From Crocinitomicaceae bacterium (GTDB lineage Bacteria > Bacteroidota > Bacteroidia > Flavobacteriales_D > Crocinitomicaceae): a DNA stretch of 64,000 nt. Under the pieces are notes generated by a model, which ran no database searches, was not told the DNA's origin, and saw only the letters and a list, made by a program, of their open reading frames with translations. A program made the position numbers and the translations under genes. The stretch spans positions 1-64,000 of the forward strand of contig JAMLHA010000012.1 of assembly GCA_023957475.1 (NCBI GenBank). The letters run 5' to 3'. Positions 38,859 through 48,970 of the stretch are shown here, piece after piece; position 1 is the first letter of the stretch, and the number at the start of each line of letters is the position of its first letter.

Positions 38859-39892
38859 TGATTCTTTATTAATTCATTATAAATAATCGATGCATTTTGA
38901 ATAGCATCTGTGTTTGATAATTCAATTTCATTATATGGTGATTGAAAAGGGGAGTGGGATAAATAATTTCTATCGTAGTAATTTAATAGTATCCTAAAAG
39001 CTTCTTTGATGCTTCCTTCATTTATCAAATCAATTGCACGTTTTGCCTCTAAGCCACCAAGCCTTTTTTGAATTCGTTCAACAGCAGCAACTAAATCGTT
39101 TTTATCAAAATAGCCATAATCTTTGGCTATTTTTTCTAAACGAGCTTCTAAGGGAACAACTATTCGAAGTCTTTTTGCACTCTTCATTTGATTAAAAAAC
39201 AAATGGTGAATATTGATATTTCCAATGCGAGCACTTTCACTTTCCACAATTATCGATTTTGTATTCTTAGGTAAATGAGTCAGCTGTTTTACTAAATTAT
39301 TTTCAAATTGTTCATTACTGGGTTGAGGAGGCATACCTAAAGCACCAAAAGAAGACCCTTTGTGATGAGCCCCCCCCTCCAAATCAATTGTTGCTTGACC
39401 AAGTTTTGCTAATTCGTGAATAATCTCTGTTTTTCCAGAGCCAGTAAAACCACTTAAAACAACTAATGGCCAAGGTTTTTCTAATTGATTCAAAACCCAA
39501 TTTCTATAAACTTTGTAACCACCTTTTAAAGTAAAAACCTTAAAGCCATACAAATCAAGAAGCCATGCTACAGCTTGACTTCTCATTCCTCCACGCCAAC
39601 AATGAACTAAAACAGTTTTAGAATTATGCACTAAGCATAGGTTTTCAACTTGCTCAACTATGGCTCGCATTTTAACACCATAGTAATCTAATCCTATTTT
39701 AATTGCATCTTCTCTATTTCTTTGTTTGTAAGCAGTTCCAACAACTTTGCGTTCTTCATCATTAAAAATTGGAATTGAAACAGCATTAGGTATGTGAGCG
39801 TGTGAAAATTCAGAGTCACTTCTAACATCAACGACTAAATTAGTTTCGGTTAACGCTATGAATTCTTCAATAGAAATTTGTTGAATTGCCAT
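38855..39892 (-). CDS. mnmH: tRNA 2-selenouridine synthase
   Basis: Replaces sulfur by selenium in wobble 2-thiouridine of tRNAs for Lys, Glu and Gln. It has an N-terminal rhodanese domain with C98 in 'VLVHCWRGGMRSQAVAWLL' and a P-loop domain with Walker A 'GFTGSGKT' (148-155). The 345-residue length is normal. A -7 element TAGATTTG (minus strand, 39904-39897) ends only 4 bases before the ATG, so the message may be leaderless unless a different promoter is used. Confidence 0.95.
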   Translation of the reverse strand: MAIQQISIEEFIALTETNLVVDVRSDSEFSHAHIPNAVSIPIFNDEERKVVGTAYKQRNREDAIKIGLDYYGVKMRAIVEQVENLCLVHNSKTVLVHCWRGGMRSQAVAWLLDLYGFKVFTLKGGYKVYRNWVLNQLEKPWPLVVLSGFTGSGKTEIIHELAKLGQATIDLEGGAHHKGSSFGALGMPPQPSNEQFENNLVKQLTHLPKNTKSIIVESESARIGNINIHHLFFNQMKSAKRLRIVVPLEARLEKIAKDYGYFDKNDLVAAVERIQKRLGGLEAKRAIDLINEGSIKEAFRILLNYYDRNYLSHSPFQSPYNEIELSNTDAIQNASIIYNELIKNQ

Positions 39893-40001
39893 AGTGCAAA
39901 TCTATTTAATTTTTAAAAAACGTAGAATCTTATTTAATAAATTTTAGACTATCCAATGAATTAGTGTTAATTTTGCGGTCAAATTAAAAAAACAAATAGA
40001 A

Positions 40002-40816
40002 ATGTATTGGTAAAAATTACTTATTAGGGAAGTGAAACAACGTGTTTTTGAAGCTCTTAACCAAAACATTAACTACAAAGAAAACATACTTGGTATTCCT
40101 GCTACGTATTTAGTTCAGGAACAATTTTATTTTAATGCACCTTTTCTAAAAGATGCAGCATTTCTTTCTGTATTGATTAATAATCCCAATCATATCGGAT
40201 GTCATACATACTCATAAGGTGAGGAGTAATTTATTGGGAATTAAACCGATAGAAATTAAGGATTTAGATAATAAATTGTGAGATTTAGATGATTTTACGT
40301 TAAAATTAAATCATGCTAAAGAAAATGGTATTAAATACCTAATTATCCATTTGTCAATGGGGACAACAATGTTTGGAAGTGTTGATTTACCTAAAGAAAT
40401 ACTTGAAGTAGTAAAAAAACAATACAAAGATTATTTTGTCCATGTAGATGCAGCTTTTGGTGGATTTAATTATCCTTTTACAAGTGATGCAACTGACTTA
40501 TCTTTTAAAAACAAGGAAATTTGTTCCATAACAATCGATGGACATAAAATATTACAAGCTCCATATGGAACAGGAATATTTTTATGTAGAAAAGGATTAA
40601 TTGAGTATTCACAAACACAAGAAGCTGCATACGTACAAAGAACTGATTTTACATTATGTGGAATAGCTCGGGTGCTAATGCAGTCGCTGTTTGGATGATT
40701 TTAATGACGCACGGCCCAGAAGGTTGGAAATACATGATGGAAAAATTGATTGACCGTACAGATTGTATTCTATTTAACATAATATTAATTATAGGACATT
40801 GTTATCAAAGCAACTA
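40002..40816 (+). pseudogene. Decayed pyridoxal-phosphate (group II) decarboxylase
   Basis: Remnant of a PLP decarboxylase/aminotransferase-fold enzyme. From ATG 40002 the frame hits TAA at 40011, then encodes 'NILGIPATYL...NNPNHIGCHTYS'. After a frame change and an in-frame TGA (about 40278) come 'GIKYLIIHLSMGTTMFGSVD', 'HVDAAFGGFNYPF' and the PLP-lysine motif 'SITIDGHKILQAPYGTGIF'. A one-base deletion near 40665 shifts the frame to 'SGANAVAVWMILMTHGPEGW'. About 90-100 central residues, including the expected Gly-rich PLP region, and the C-terminus are missing. A -7 element TAATTTTG survives at 39968-39975. The original substrate is unknown. Confidence 0.85.
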
Positions 40817-40866
40817 ATTTGTATTTTATTACGTATTAATAATAAACTAATAATAAATTAATAATT

Positions 40867-42687
40867 ATGAAAACTCTATTAACTTTTTTTGTTTGCACAA
40901 TAATATTTACTAATGCAAACACTCAAACCAATATATCATTAATGACTATTGGAACATCTATCAATCACAATGACAATGATTGTTCGGTTAACATTAATGC
41001 CAATGCAGTGGCTTTGATATCAAATTCTTCTTTAAATGATGAAGCTAAATTTATTGATTTTAATGGGCAAGTAATTTATACTGAAATTAATTCAACTGGT
41101 GCTGTAAACTGGCAACCAAACTTTGTGATGACAGGATTTAATGTACAATCGGATTATAATTGTGTTAATGGAAATATGTTGAATTCTTTTGCAATGCCTA
41201 ATGATGTCTATAAAATAATTTGTGAACAAGATACTATGTATAATCCAATTATTTTAGTACAAGAACCCTTGAATTTTACACCATGTGTTTACAAATCTGT
41301 AGAAGGTTTTATATATGTTGATAACAATGGTGATTGTATCAATAATTCAGGTGATGTTGGAATAACCTACATAACGCCAGTTATTAATGGGAATTATATC
41401 TACGACCCTTTTCAAAATCCATTTTCTAATGGAAATGCGAATGGAAATTATAAATTTTTTGTTCAAGAAAATCATTTAATTGATTATACCGTTAGCATAC
41501 CATCCATCTATGCTTTTGTTTTTCCAGCTAGTCCTTGTTTTCAAACTAGTTATTCGTTTACAAATCTACCACAAACTGGTGTTGATTTTCCTTTGCAATG
41601 CGCTGATTTTGATACACATGTTCAATATTATTCTACTCCGGCACGTCCTGCAATTCCATTCACATTATCACCTCGAGTTTTTAATATTGGTTGTGATGCT
41701 GTTTCAGGAACGTTAAAACTAAAATTAGACCAAAATGTTACCTATAATTCCACGCTTAGTTCTCATCCTGCTGACTACATAAATGGCGATACCTTGGTTT
41801 GGAATTTTACGAATCTGAACAACTTGGCAAATAATACTCCTTATTTTGATCAGTTTTTGGGAGGAATCCACCTAACCCCTTCCCTTTCTGTTAATATTGG
41901 TGATACACTTTGGTTTGATTTGAGTACTTCAGTTGCAACTGGTGATGTAAATCCTGCAAACAACCATTTGCATTTTGGCATTCCAATTGTTAATTCGTTT
42001 GATCCAAATATTAAAGAAGTTTCACCAAAAGGAGTTGGAATTGAAGGACTTATTCCTATGGAAACAGAAGCACTTACATACACCATTCACTTTCAAAACA
42101 CTGGAACAGCCGAAGCGATAAATATATTTGTATTAGACACATTGACGGCTTCAATTGATCCGAAATCTTTGCAAATATTAGCGAATAGTCACAACATGAC
42201 TCCAACTTGGATTAATGACTCTGTTGTAAAGTTTAATTTCCCTAATATTCATTTAGCAGATAGTTCAAGTAACGAACCTGAAAGTCATGGTTTTGTGCGA
42301 TTTAAAGTGAATTTAAAAGATAATTTACCTATTGGGACAATCATCAAAAATAAAGCAGCCATTTATTTTGATACAAACGAGCCAGTTATCACTAATTTTA
42401 CTACCAACAAATTAGCAAATGATTTATCTGTTTCAAAAATTGAAAAATTAAATGATATTTCTGTTTTCCCAAATCCGGCAAAAGATTATGTAATTATCCG
42501 TTTTTTTGAGCAAATCAACGGTACAATTGAGCTATTTGACTTAACTGGTAAGAATGTTTATACTGAAGAAGTAAAGCAAATCAGCCAAAAACAAATTGAT
42601 GTCAAGCAGTTACAAAATGGCGTTTATATCTACCAAATTAAAGCCAATAATGGGCAAAGAAAAAGTGGCAAATTGATTATAAATTAA
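40867..42687 (+). CDS. Large secreted protein with DUF7619-like domain and T9SS type A sorting domain
   Basis: A 606-residue secreted protein: signal peptide ending 'FTNANTQ'; an N-terminal unit with 'VEGFIYVDNNGDCINNSGD'; a conserved-repeat (DUF7619-like) module about 370-515 with 'SFDPNIKEVSPKG', 'LTYTIHFQNTGTAEAINIFV' and 'KNKAAIYFDTNEPVITN'; and a type IX sorting domain (about 530-606) with 'DISVFPNPAKDYVIIRF' and 'LQNGVYIYQIKANNGQRKSG'. It is expected to be exported by T9SS and attached to or released from the surface. No catalytic motif is seen. A strong terminator follows. Confidence 0.85.
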   Translation: MKTLLTFFVCTIIFTNANTQTNISLMTIGTSINHNDNDCSVNINANAVALISNSSLNDEAKFIDFNGQVIYTEINSTGAVNWQPNFVMTGFNVQSDYNCVNGNMLNSFAMPNDVYKIICEQDTMYNPIILVQEPLNFTPCVYKSVEGFIYVDNNGDCINNSGDVGITYITPVINGNYIYDPFQNPFSNGNANGNYKFFVQENHLIDYTVSIPSIYAFVFPASPCFQTSYSFTNLPQTGVDFPLQCADFDTHVQYYSTPARPAIPFTLSPRVFNIGCDAVSGTLKLKLDQNVTYNSTLSSHPADYINGDTLVWNFTNLNNLANNTPYFDQFLGGIHLTPSLSVNIGDTLWFDLSTSVATGDVNPANNHLHFGIPIVNSFDPNIKEVSPKGVGIEGLIPMETEALTYTIHFQNTGTAEAINIFVLDTLTASIDPKSLQILANSHNMTPTWINDSVVKFNFPNIHLADSSSNEPESHGFVRFKVNLKDNLPIGTIIKNKAAIYFDTNEPVITNFTTNKLANDLSVSKIEKLNDISVFPNPAKDYVIIRFFEQINGTIELFDLTGKNVYTEEVKQISQKQIDVKQLQNGVYIYQIKANNGQRKSGKLIIN

Positions 42688-42713
42688 AATTAAAAATTTG
42701 TTTTTATTGTTTT

Positions 42714-42749
42714 AGAGGTTGGCAAAAAATTTGTTAACCTCTTTTTTTG
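42714..42749 (+). terminator. Intrinsic terminator after the T9SS cargo gene
   Basis: The stem 'agaggtt' (42714-42720) pairs with 'aacctct' around a 15-base loop and is followed by a run of Ts. Confidence 0.85.
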
Positions 42750-42859
42750 TGATTATAATTGTGTTTATCCTAGTGTTTTTTTGAGAAAATACGTTAAAAA
42801 CACTCTGATTTAATTAATGACATCTCATAAGAAACATTAAATTTGCAAGAAAAACACTT

Positions 42860-44335
42860 TTGAAGAGATTAACGGTTTTTAGTATTCGTTCTTTTATAGG
42901 TCCTTTTATTGTGACCTTTGCTATAGCCATGTTTATTCTTATCATGCAATTTTTTTGGAAATACATTGATGATTTAATGGGCAAAGGAATCGAAACAATT
43001 TACATTCTTGAATTGCTTTTTTATGTTTCGGCGAGTTTAATACCATTAGCGTTGCCATTGGCAATGTTGCTTTCGTCCATCATGACCTTGGGGAATTTAG
43101 CTGAATTTAATGAGTTAACAGCTTTAAAATCAAGTGGCTTGTCTTTGTATCGAATTTTAAGACCATTGACGGTAATAGTATTGATTTTGGCTTTTTCTAC
43201 GTTTTTATTTGCCAATTATGTGATTCCTGTAGCCAATTACAAATGGCGTTCTCTGATTTATGATTTTCAAAATACCAAGATAGCTTCTATTATTGTTCCA
43301 GGCGTTTACACTAAAGAAATTGATGGCTATGCAATTAAGGCAAATAAAAAAAATGCCGATGGTTCGATGGAAGGAATTACTATTCACGATAAAACAAAGC
43401 CGAACGAATTAAAAATTGTAAAAGCTAAAAAAGGAACACTTTATAAATCCGATAATGGCAAATACTTGTTTTTTAACTTAAAAAACGGCATTATCGTTGA
43501 AGAATTGGCTACCTACCCTCCTACTTTTGATGGACAAGGAAACCGCAATCCGGATACATTTGAAAAGCGAGAAACACGACGTTCCACATTTGATGAAGCA
43601 ACTTATAAAGTTGATTTAATTGGGTTTACAATGGATCGTGGTGACGATGAATCGTTCAAAGATGATTATGAAATGTTGACTGTTTTTCAGATTCACGATG
43701 CACTTGATTCAATGAAGCGAAAAATAGGCTCAACAATGAATGGGTTTGTGGCAAGTACCGAAAATAGTCACGAATATTTTCAAGCTACAAATTATCGGAA
43801 ATTAGCCGATTCCTTAAGACAAGAAGAAGCGGATACTGCCTCTACTCGATTGATTGTAGATGAAATGACAGCTTCTGAAAAACGTATGGTTTACGAGGCG
43901 GCAATTTTAAAGATTGATAACCGAATTAATTCAATGTCAGTACAATTCCAGTACCTTGACGCATTGAATCGAAATTCCAATAGGTATTGGGTAGAATTTC
44001 ACCGAAAATTTGCGCTGACTTACGCCATTGTTGTGCTATTCTTTGTTGGAGCTCCACTTGGAGCAATTGTCCGTAAAGGTGGTTTTGGTGCTCCTGTTGT
44101 TATTGCAGCATTGTTGTTTATGCTCTATTTTATATTGATAACTATTGGTGAAAGCCTTGTTGAATCGGATGCCTTAACTCCTTTTTGGGGCATGTGGTTT
44201 TCATCGGTTGTGTTGACACCAATTGCTATATTCTTAATGTATGCGGCAGCAAATGATTTGCCAATTGCATCGAAAGAAACATGGGCAAAATTGTTTAGAA
44301 TACGTAGTTTTAAACGCAAAAAGACGCAAGCATAA
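42860..44335 (+). CDS. LptF/LptG family permease
   Basis: A 491-residue member of the YjgP/YjgQ family, the inner-membrane part of the LptBFG transporter that extracts lipopolysaccharide for export. Three N-terminal helices ('FIVTFAIAMFILIMQFFWKYI', 'LIPLALPLAMLLSSIMTLGNLAEFNELTALKSSG') and three C-terminal ones flank a periplasmic domain of about 270 residues, longer than in E. coli (about 360 residues in total). Translation starts at TTG, 14 bases after a -7 element TAAATTTG (42838-42845). Whether it is the F or G paralogue cannot be told. Confidence 0.88.
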   Translation: MKRLTVFSIRSFIGPFIVTFAIAMFILIMQFFWKYIDDLMGKGIETIYILELLFYVSASLIPLALPLAMLLSSIMTLGNLAEFNELTALKSSGLSLYRILRPLTVIVLILAFSTFLFANYVIPVANYKWRSLIYDFQNTKIASIIVPGVYTKEIDGYAIKANKKNADGSMEGITIHDKTKPNELKIVKAKKGTLYKSDNGKYLFFNLKNGIIVEELATYPPTFDGQGNRNPDTFEKRETRRSTFDEATYKVDLIGFTMDRGDDESFKDDYEMLTVFQIHDALDSMKRKIGSTMNGFVASTENSHEYFQATNYRKLADSLRQEEADTASTRLIVDEMTASEKRMVYEAAILKIDNRINSMSVQFQYLDALNRNSNRYWVEFHRKFALTYAIVVLFFVGAPLGAIVRKGGFGAPVVIAALLFMLYFILITIGESLVESDALTPFWGMWFSSVVLTPIAIFLMYAAANDLPIASKETWAKLFRIRSFKRKKTQA

Positions 44336-44369
44336 GGAAAAATACTATTTTTGAAGTTTCAATCGAAAT

Positions 44370-45455
44370 ATGGAAAAAATTAACGAATTAGAAATACATA
44401 CTGACTGCATCCATTTTAGAGGAGATTTACCTTGTAAACCACATAAAAAACACGGTTATCATTGCAAGGATTGTCCTGCTTACCAAAAAATAGAAACAAG
44501 AATATTAATCGTTAAACTTGGAGCTATCGGTGATGTAATTCGCACCACTCCATTGTTGAGAAGAATAAGAAAAGAATATCCCAATGCCAAAATTACATGG
44601 GTAACGCATACACCATCTATTTTGCCTGCTGATGCTGTGGATGAGATTTTGAAATACGATTTTAAATCCATTTTATACATCCAACAAGTGCAGTTTGATG
44701 TGTTTTTTAATTTGGACAAAGACAAAGATGCTTGTGCGCTGTCGCTGACAATTAACGCAAAAGAAAAATTTGGATATACACTTTACAACGGTGTTCCTTA
44801 TCCAATGAATGACTTGGCAAATCATAAGTATTCTACTGGTTTATTTGACGATATCAGTAAATCAAATACCAAATCCTATGTTCAAGAAATCTTTGAAATG
44901 GTTGGATGGCAATTCAATGGCGAAGAATATGTCTTTGAAAACCATGAACAAGATGGGTACACATGGAATTTAGATAAAAGTAAAAAATTAGTTGGACTAA
45001 ATACAGGATGTGGTGATCGCTGGACAACTCGTTTATGGGCTGATGCCAATTGGATTCAACTCATTCAACTTTTACAAGCAAAAGGTTATGAACCCGTATT
45101 GTTGGGTGGCGAACAAGAACATCAAAAAAATTCGGAATTAGCAAAACAAACTGGTGCTTTGTATTTAGGTCATTTCAGTTTGCCGCAATTTATAAACTTA
45201 ATTTATCAAATGGACATCGTAGTTACGCAAGTTACGATGGCTATGCACATTACTGTTGCTCTACAAAAGAAAATTGTTTTGATGAACAATATTTTCAATC
45301 CACATGAATTTGAGTTGTATGGCAGAGGTGTAATTGTAGAACCAACAAAAGTATGCGATTGTTACTTTGACGGGACTTGTATTCACGGAGAATCTTGTAT
45401 GAAAGATATTTCACCTGAAGTTATTTTGGAAGAAGTTTCAAAGCAACTTGACTAA
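44370..45455 (+). CDS. Glycosyltransferase family 9 (heptosyltransferase-like) with Cys clusters
   Basis: A 361-residue GT9 protein with 'ILIVKLGAIGDVIRTTPLLRRIRKEYP' and 'LVGLNTGCGDRWTTRLW', as in ADP-heptose:LPS heptosyltransferases. It is unusual in having an N-terminal Cys/His-rich extension (C13, H15, C22, H25, H28, H31, C32, C35) and a C-terminal cluster (C329, C331, C337, C343), suggesting a bound metal. A -7 element TATTTTTG lies at 44346-44353. Its stop overlaps the next glycosyltransferase start by one base, forming a three-gene glycosylation operon. Confidence 0.88.
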   Translation: MEKINELEIHTDCIHFRGDLPCKPHKKHGYHCKDCPAYQKIETRILIVKLGAIGDVIRTTPLLRRIRKEYPNAKITWVTHTPSILPADAVDEILKYDFKSILYIQQVQFDVFFNLDKDKDACALSLTINAKEKFGYTLYNGVPYPMNDLANHKYSTGLFDDISKSNTKSYVQEIFEMVGWQFNGEEYVFENHEQDGYTWNLDKSKKLVGLNTGCGDRWTTRLWADANWIQLIQLLQAKGYEPVLLGGEQEHQKNSELAKQTGALYLGHFSLPQFINLIYQMDIVVTQVTMAMHITVALQKKIVLMNNIFNPHEFELYGRGVIVEPTKVCDCYFDGTCIHGESCMKDISPEVILEEVSKQLD

Positions 45456-46645
45456 TGAAGGTCCTGCAACTGACATATAGAGTACCTTTTCCGCCGACTG
45501 ATGGTGGAGCGATTGGAATCTATAATATCACAAAAGGATTGTCGGATAATGGTTGCGAAATAGATTTAATTGCCATCAATACCCCCAAGCATACACAGCC
45601 AGCAGATGCTATGTTGGGTATGGTAAACAAGCAAGTTGATGTGTTTGTTGATACTTCAATTTCTGTGTTTAAATTGATTCGAAATGTTTTGTTTCGTTCT
45701 ATTCCCTACAACATTGAACGTTTTATTTCAAAAGCTGTAAGCGATGAATTAAAGCAACTTTTAACAGAGAATAATTACGATTTTATTCAAATCGAAGGCG
45801 CATTTGTAGCGTATTACATTGATGAAATCAAAAAACAAACCACTGCACCAATTATTGTTCGAACGCACAATATTGAATACGTCATTTGGGAACGATTATC
45901 GCTTAATGAATCCAATTGGATCAAACGGTATTTTTATGGGCATTTGGCAAAAAGACTAAAGAGGTTTGAATCCGTCTATTACAATAAAGCAGATGGTATT
46001 GCTGCAATCACAGAAGAAGATAAAGAACGCTTGCAGGGGTTAAATGTAACGACTCCAATTGAAGTGATTCCAGCAGGAGTTCAATTAAATTCATTTAAAT
46101 TAAAAATTGAACAAAAGAATGATACTGTGTTTTCAATCAGCGCATTAGATTGGATACCAAACATTGAAGGATTGAATTGGTTTTTTGAAACTATTTGGAA
46201 TGGAGTATTGGAAAGAAAGCCCTCGGTTCAATTGCATATTGCTGGTAAATCAACGCCAGATTGGTTGTTAAACACCAATTATCCAAACACGACTATTCAC
46301 GGTTTTGTTGATGATGCAGCAGTGTTTAAACAAACTTATCAATTGATGTTGGTACCACTTCTTTCGGGTGGTGGAATGCGTGTTAAAATTGTAGAAGGTT
46401 TGGCATTGGGTAAGTGTATAATTAGCACTACCATTGGTGCGGAAGGGATTGATTATTCGGATAGAAAAAATATCGTAATAGCAGATACGCCAGAAGAATG
46501 GATTGATGCAATTTGCTATTATTTAGAGCACCAAAATGAGCGAATGGCTATTGAAGCAAATGCACTTGATTTGGCAAATTCTCATTATGAAAACAAAGCG
46601 GTAACAAAAAAATACATAGATTTATTCTCAAAAATTAAACAATAG
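45455..46645 (+). CDS. Glycosyltransferase, GT4-like
   Basis: A 396-residue GT-B enzyme. The N-terminal domain has 'YRVPFPPTDGGAIGIYNITKGL' and the C-terminal domain has 'LMLVPLLSGGGMRVKIVEGLALGKCIISTTIGAEGID', the nucleotide-sugar binding region of the family. It is coupled to its neighbours by one-base TAATG and TAGTG overlaps. Likely acts on LPS core or a surface glycan; specificity unknown. Confidence 0.87.
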   Translation: MKVLQLTYRVPFPPTDGGAIGIYNITKGLSDNGCEIDLIAINTPKHTQPADAMLGMVNKQVDVFVDTSISVFKLIRNVLFRSIPYNIERFISKAVSDELKQLLTENNYDFIQIEGAFVAYYIDEIKKQTTAPIIVRTHNIEYVIWERLSLNESNWIKRYFYGHLAKRLKRFESVYYNKADGIAAITEEDKERLQGLNVTTPIEVIPAGVQLNSFKLKIEQKNDTVFSISALDWIPNIEGLNWFFETIWNGVLERKPSVQLHIAGKSTPDWLLNTNYPNTTIHGFVDDAAVFKQTYQLMLVPLLSGGGMRVKIVEGLALGKCIISTTIGAEGIDYSDRKNIVIADTPEEWIDAICYYLEHQNERMAIEANALDLANSHYENKAVTKKYIDLFSKIKQ

Positions 46646-47799
46646 TGAGTGAATTGCCATCGTTAGTCATTGTTTTATCCCGATTTCCTTATCCATTGGA
46701 GAAAGGAGATAAATTGCGCTCTTATTATCAGATTAGGGAGTTAACAAATAGGTATGCGATTCATCTTATAGCTATTAGCGATGTTGTTGTAAAAGAATCG
46801 GATGTTAAGGAATTGGAGCAATATTGCAAGACAATCACGATTTATAAAATCTCGAAATGGTCTATTTTGTTCAATTCAAGCATGGCATTGTTGGGCAATA
46901 AACCGATTCAAGTGGGGTACTTTTACAATTATTTCATTTATCGAAAAATTCAAAAGCAACTTGAAAAAATAAAGCCAACTCATATCTTTTCGCAATTAAT
47001 TAGAACAACAGAATATACCAAAAACTACTTAGATTGCCCAAAAACACTTGATTACATGGATGCTTTTTCAAAAGGTTTTGAACGACGAGCAGAAAAAGCT
47101 CCTTGGTATTCGAAATGGTTCTATGAATTGGAACATCGACGATTATTGGTGTATGAGCGAATTATGTTTGATTATTTTGATAAAAAAACAATCATTTCCG
47201 AGCAAGATAAACGGTATATTTTTCATCCTGAAAGAGAAAAGATTATTTGTGTACCAAATGGCATTGATGAATCTTTTTTTGAATCAAATAATCGTAAAAA
47301 AGAGTACGATTTTGTATTTGTTGGCAACATGAATTATCCTCCCAATATTGAAGCTGTAACCTACATCATCAAAGAAATATTGCCAACATTTTCAAGTTCA
47401 AAATTTTTAATTGCTGGAGCAAATCCTCATCCAAAATTGAAGCGATTGGCTGAGCAAAACCCAATGATTACAGTTTCTGGTTGGATGGAAGATATTCGAG
47501 ATGCCTATGCCAGTGCAAAAGTATTTTTGGCTCCAATGAAAACGGGTACAGGAATGCAAAATAAGTTACTGGAAGCAATGGCAATGGGACTTCCGTGCAT
47601 CACTTCTACCCTAGCCAATAATGCCATTGGAGCAGTTAATAAAGAATCAATTGTTGTGTGTGATTCCACAGAAACGGCTATTATAGCTCTTAATCTGCTG
47701 TTGCAGAATGAGTCAGAAAGAACACGTATTGGTCAAGCAGGAAGTGAATTTGTGAAACAACATTTCAGTTGGGAAACATCCACTAAAAAATTAATCTAA
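46645..47799 (+). CDS. Glycosyltransferase, GT4-like
   Basis: A 384-residue GT-B protein with 'SRFPYPLEKGDKLRSYYQIREL' and 'APMKTGTGMQNKLLEAMAMGLPCITSTLANNAIGA', resembling the sugar-transferase group often found in polysaccharide loci. It begins at GTG overlapping the previous stop by one base (TAGTG), which decides the start. It is the last gene of the three-transferase operon, and overlaps the convergent transglycosylase gene by 9 bp. Confidence 0.87.
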   Translation: MSELPSLVIVLSRFPYPLEKGDKLRSYYQIRELTNRYAIHLIAISDVVVKESDVKELEQYCKTITIYKISKWSILFNSSMALLGNKPIQVGYFYNYFIYRKIQKQLEKIKPTHIFSQLIRTTEYTKNYLDCPKTLDYMDAFSKGFERRAEKAPWYSKWFYELEHRRLLVYERIMFDYFDKKTIISEQDKRYIFHPEREKIICVPNGIDESFFESNNRKKEYDFVFVGNMNYPPNIEAVTYIIKEILPTFSSSKFLIAGANPHPKLKRLAEQNPMITVSGWMEDIRDAYASAKVFLAPMKTGTGMQNKLLEAMAMGLPCITSTLANNAIGAVNKESIVVCDSTETAIIALNLLLQNESERTRIGQAGSEFVKQHFSWETSTKKLI

Positions 47800-48759
47800 A
47801 TTTTCTGCCAAATCCTTTTCATTGCTACAAGAGTGAATGTAATCGCAATTGGAGTGGATTAAATTATCCAAAATTAACTGAGAAGCCAATGCCAATTGTG
47901 AGTAATTCTGTGAATTGTTTCCAAAATTAGCAGCTGTTGTTTGCCACAATCGAGTTATAATGTCTTGTCCAGCTCTTTCTGGGTTGATTTTATCAATTGC
48001 AGCAGCAACATTTAATGCACCAGCATGATAGACATGAAGCACTAATAAGCGAAACCAAATATCTGTTTCTTGGTACTTTAATCCATATTTTGCAACAATC
48101 TTTCTTGCTTCGGGAATGCAAACACGTTTTAATAAGTTTGATGCAGCAAAAGCTGAGCGGTCAAAATCTTTACGTTCATCAACGGTTTTGTTGACGATTA
48201 AACCTTGATTTCGAGCTACACCAGGCATTAATTGAAACGCACCATAAGCACCAGCAATTGATTTTTTAAGTTGCCCCGGAGATTCTATTAATAAGATTGC
48301 TTGAGCATACCACGGGTCAACGTTGTTTTTTTCAAAAGCTTCTATTCCTTTAGATAAACTTGGGTAAACAGCATTGAATTTGTAAAAATCGCTTTTTCCG
48401 GTAGTAACAAATATTTTTTCGACTGAATCTAATCCAAAAGCCAAGCGCAAACTATCTCTATAATTTGATTTTTGCAAGTCGGATTGGCTATTCCATGCTT
48501 TTAATGAGGTTTTTTTCAATATCTGACGAGAAGATGCGACATTGATAATGCACGAATCAGGAGGGAGTTTCATGATTTCCATCCAAAATTTTGCTTGTGG
48601 CAACTCACTCCAGCGTTCTTGATATAATTTTGAAGCGTCAATTAGAATAGTGTACTCATTATTTTGTACAACTTCAATTTTTTCATGTTCATAGGAAGTT
48701 TGACTGCAAGAATAAAATGCAATTAAACCACAAAATGGTATAAAAAATAAGGAGCGCAT
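47791..48759 (-). CDS. Lytic transglycosylase-like lipoprotein
   Basis: A 322-residue protein with lipoprotein signal 'CGLIAFYSCSQ' and an SLT-like domain near the middle: 'WYAQAILLIESPGQLKKSIAG' followed by 'AYGAFQLMPGVARNQGL', where the Glu of 'ESPG' is the expected catalytic acid. It would cleave peptidoglycan glycan strands from the periplasmic side of a membrane. The motif departs from the canonical 'ESxxNP..S..GAxGLMQ' by a few residues, so activity is likely but not certain. Confidence 0.78.
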   Translation of the reverse strand: MRSLFFIPFCGLIAFYSCSQTSYEHEKIEVVQNNEYTILIDASKLYQERWSELPQAKFWMEIMKLPPDSCIINVASSRQILKKTSLKAWNSQSDLQKSNYRDSLRLAFGLDSVEKIFVTTGKSDFYKFNAVYPSLSKGIEAFEKNNVDPWYAQAILLIESPGQLKKSIAGAYGAFQLMPGVARNQGLIVNKTVDERKDFDRSAFAASNLLKRVCIPEARKIVAKYGLKYQETDIWFRLLVLHVYHAGALNVAAAIDKINPERAGQDIITRLWQTTAANFGNNSQNYSQLALASQLILDNLIHSNCDYIHSCSNEKDLAENLD

Positions 48760-48970
48760 GTTTTATTAGTTTTAGCTGATAATAAAATTAAGTACTATTT
48801 TTTAAATTTCAAAGCAATTTGTTTAAAATTTTACACAATTTGTTTTTGATAAACCAATCTATCGGTCAATTGCCCATTTTTTCAATCAAAAATTTACTTC
48901 TTTTAAACACTTACAAATAATGTGCCTAAATATTTTATATATTTGACAAAAATTAACCAAACAATTGACA

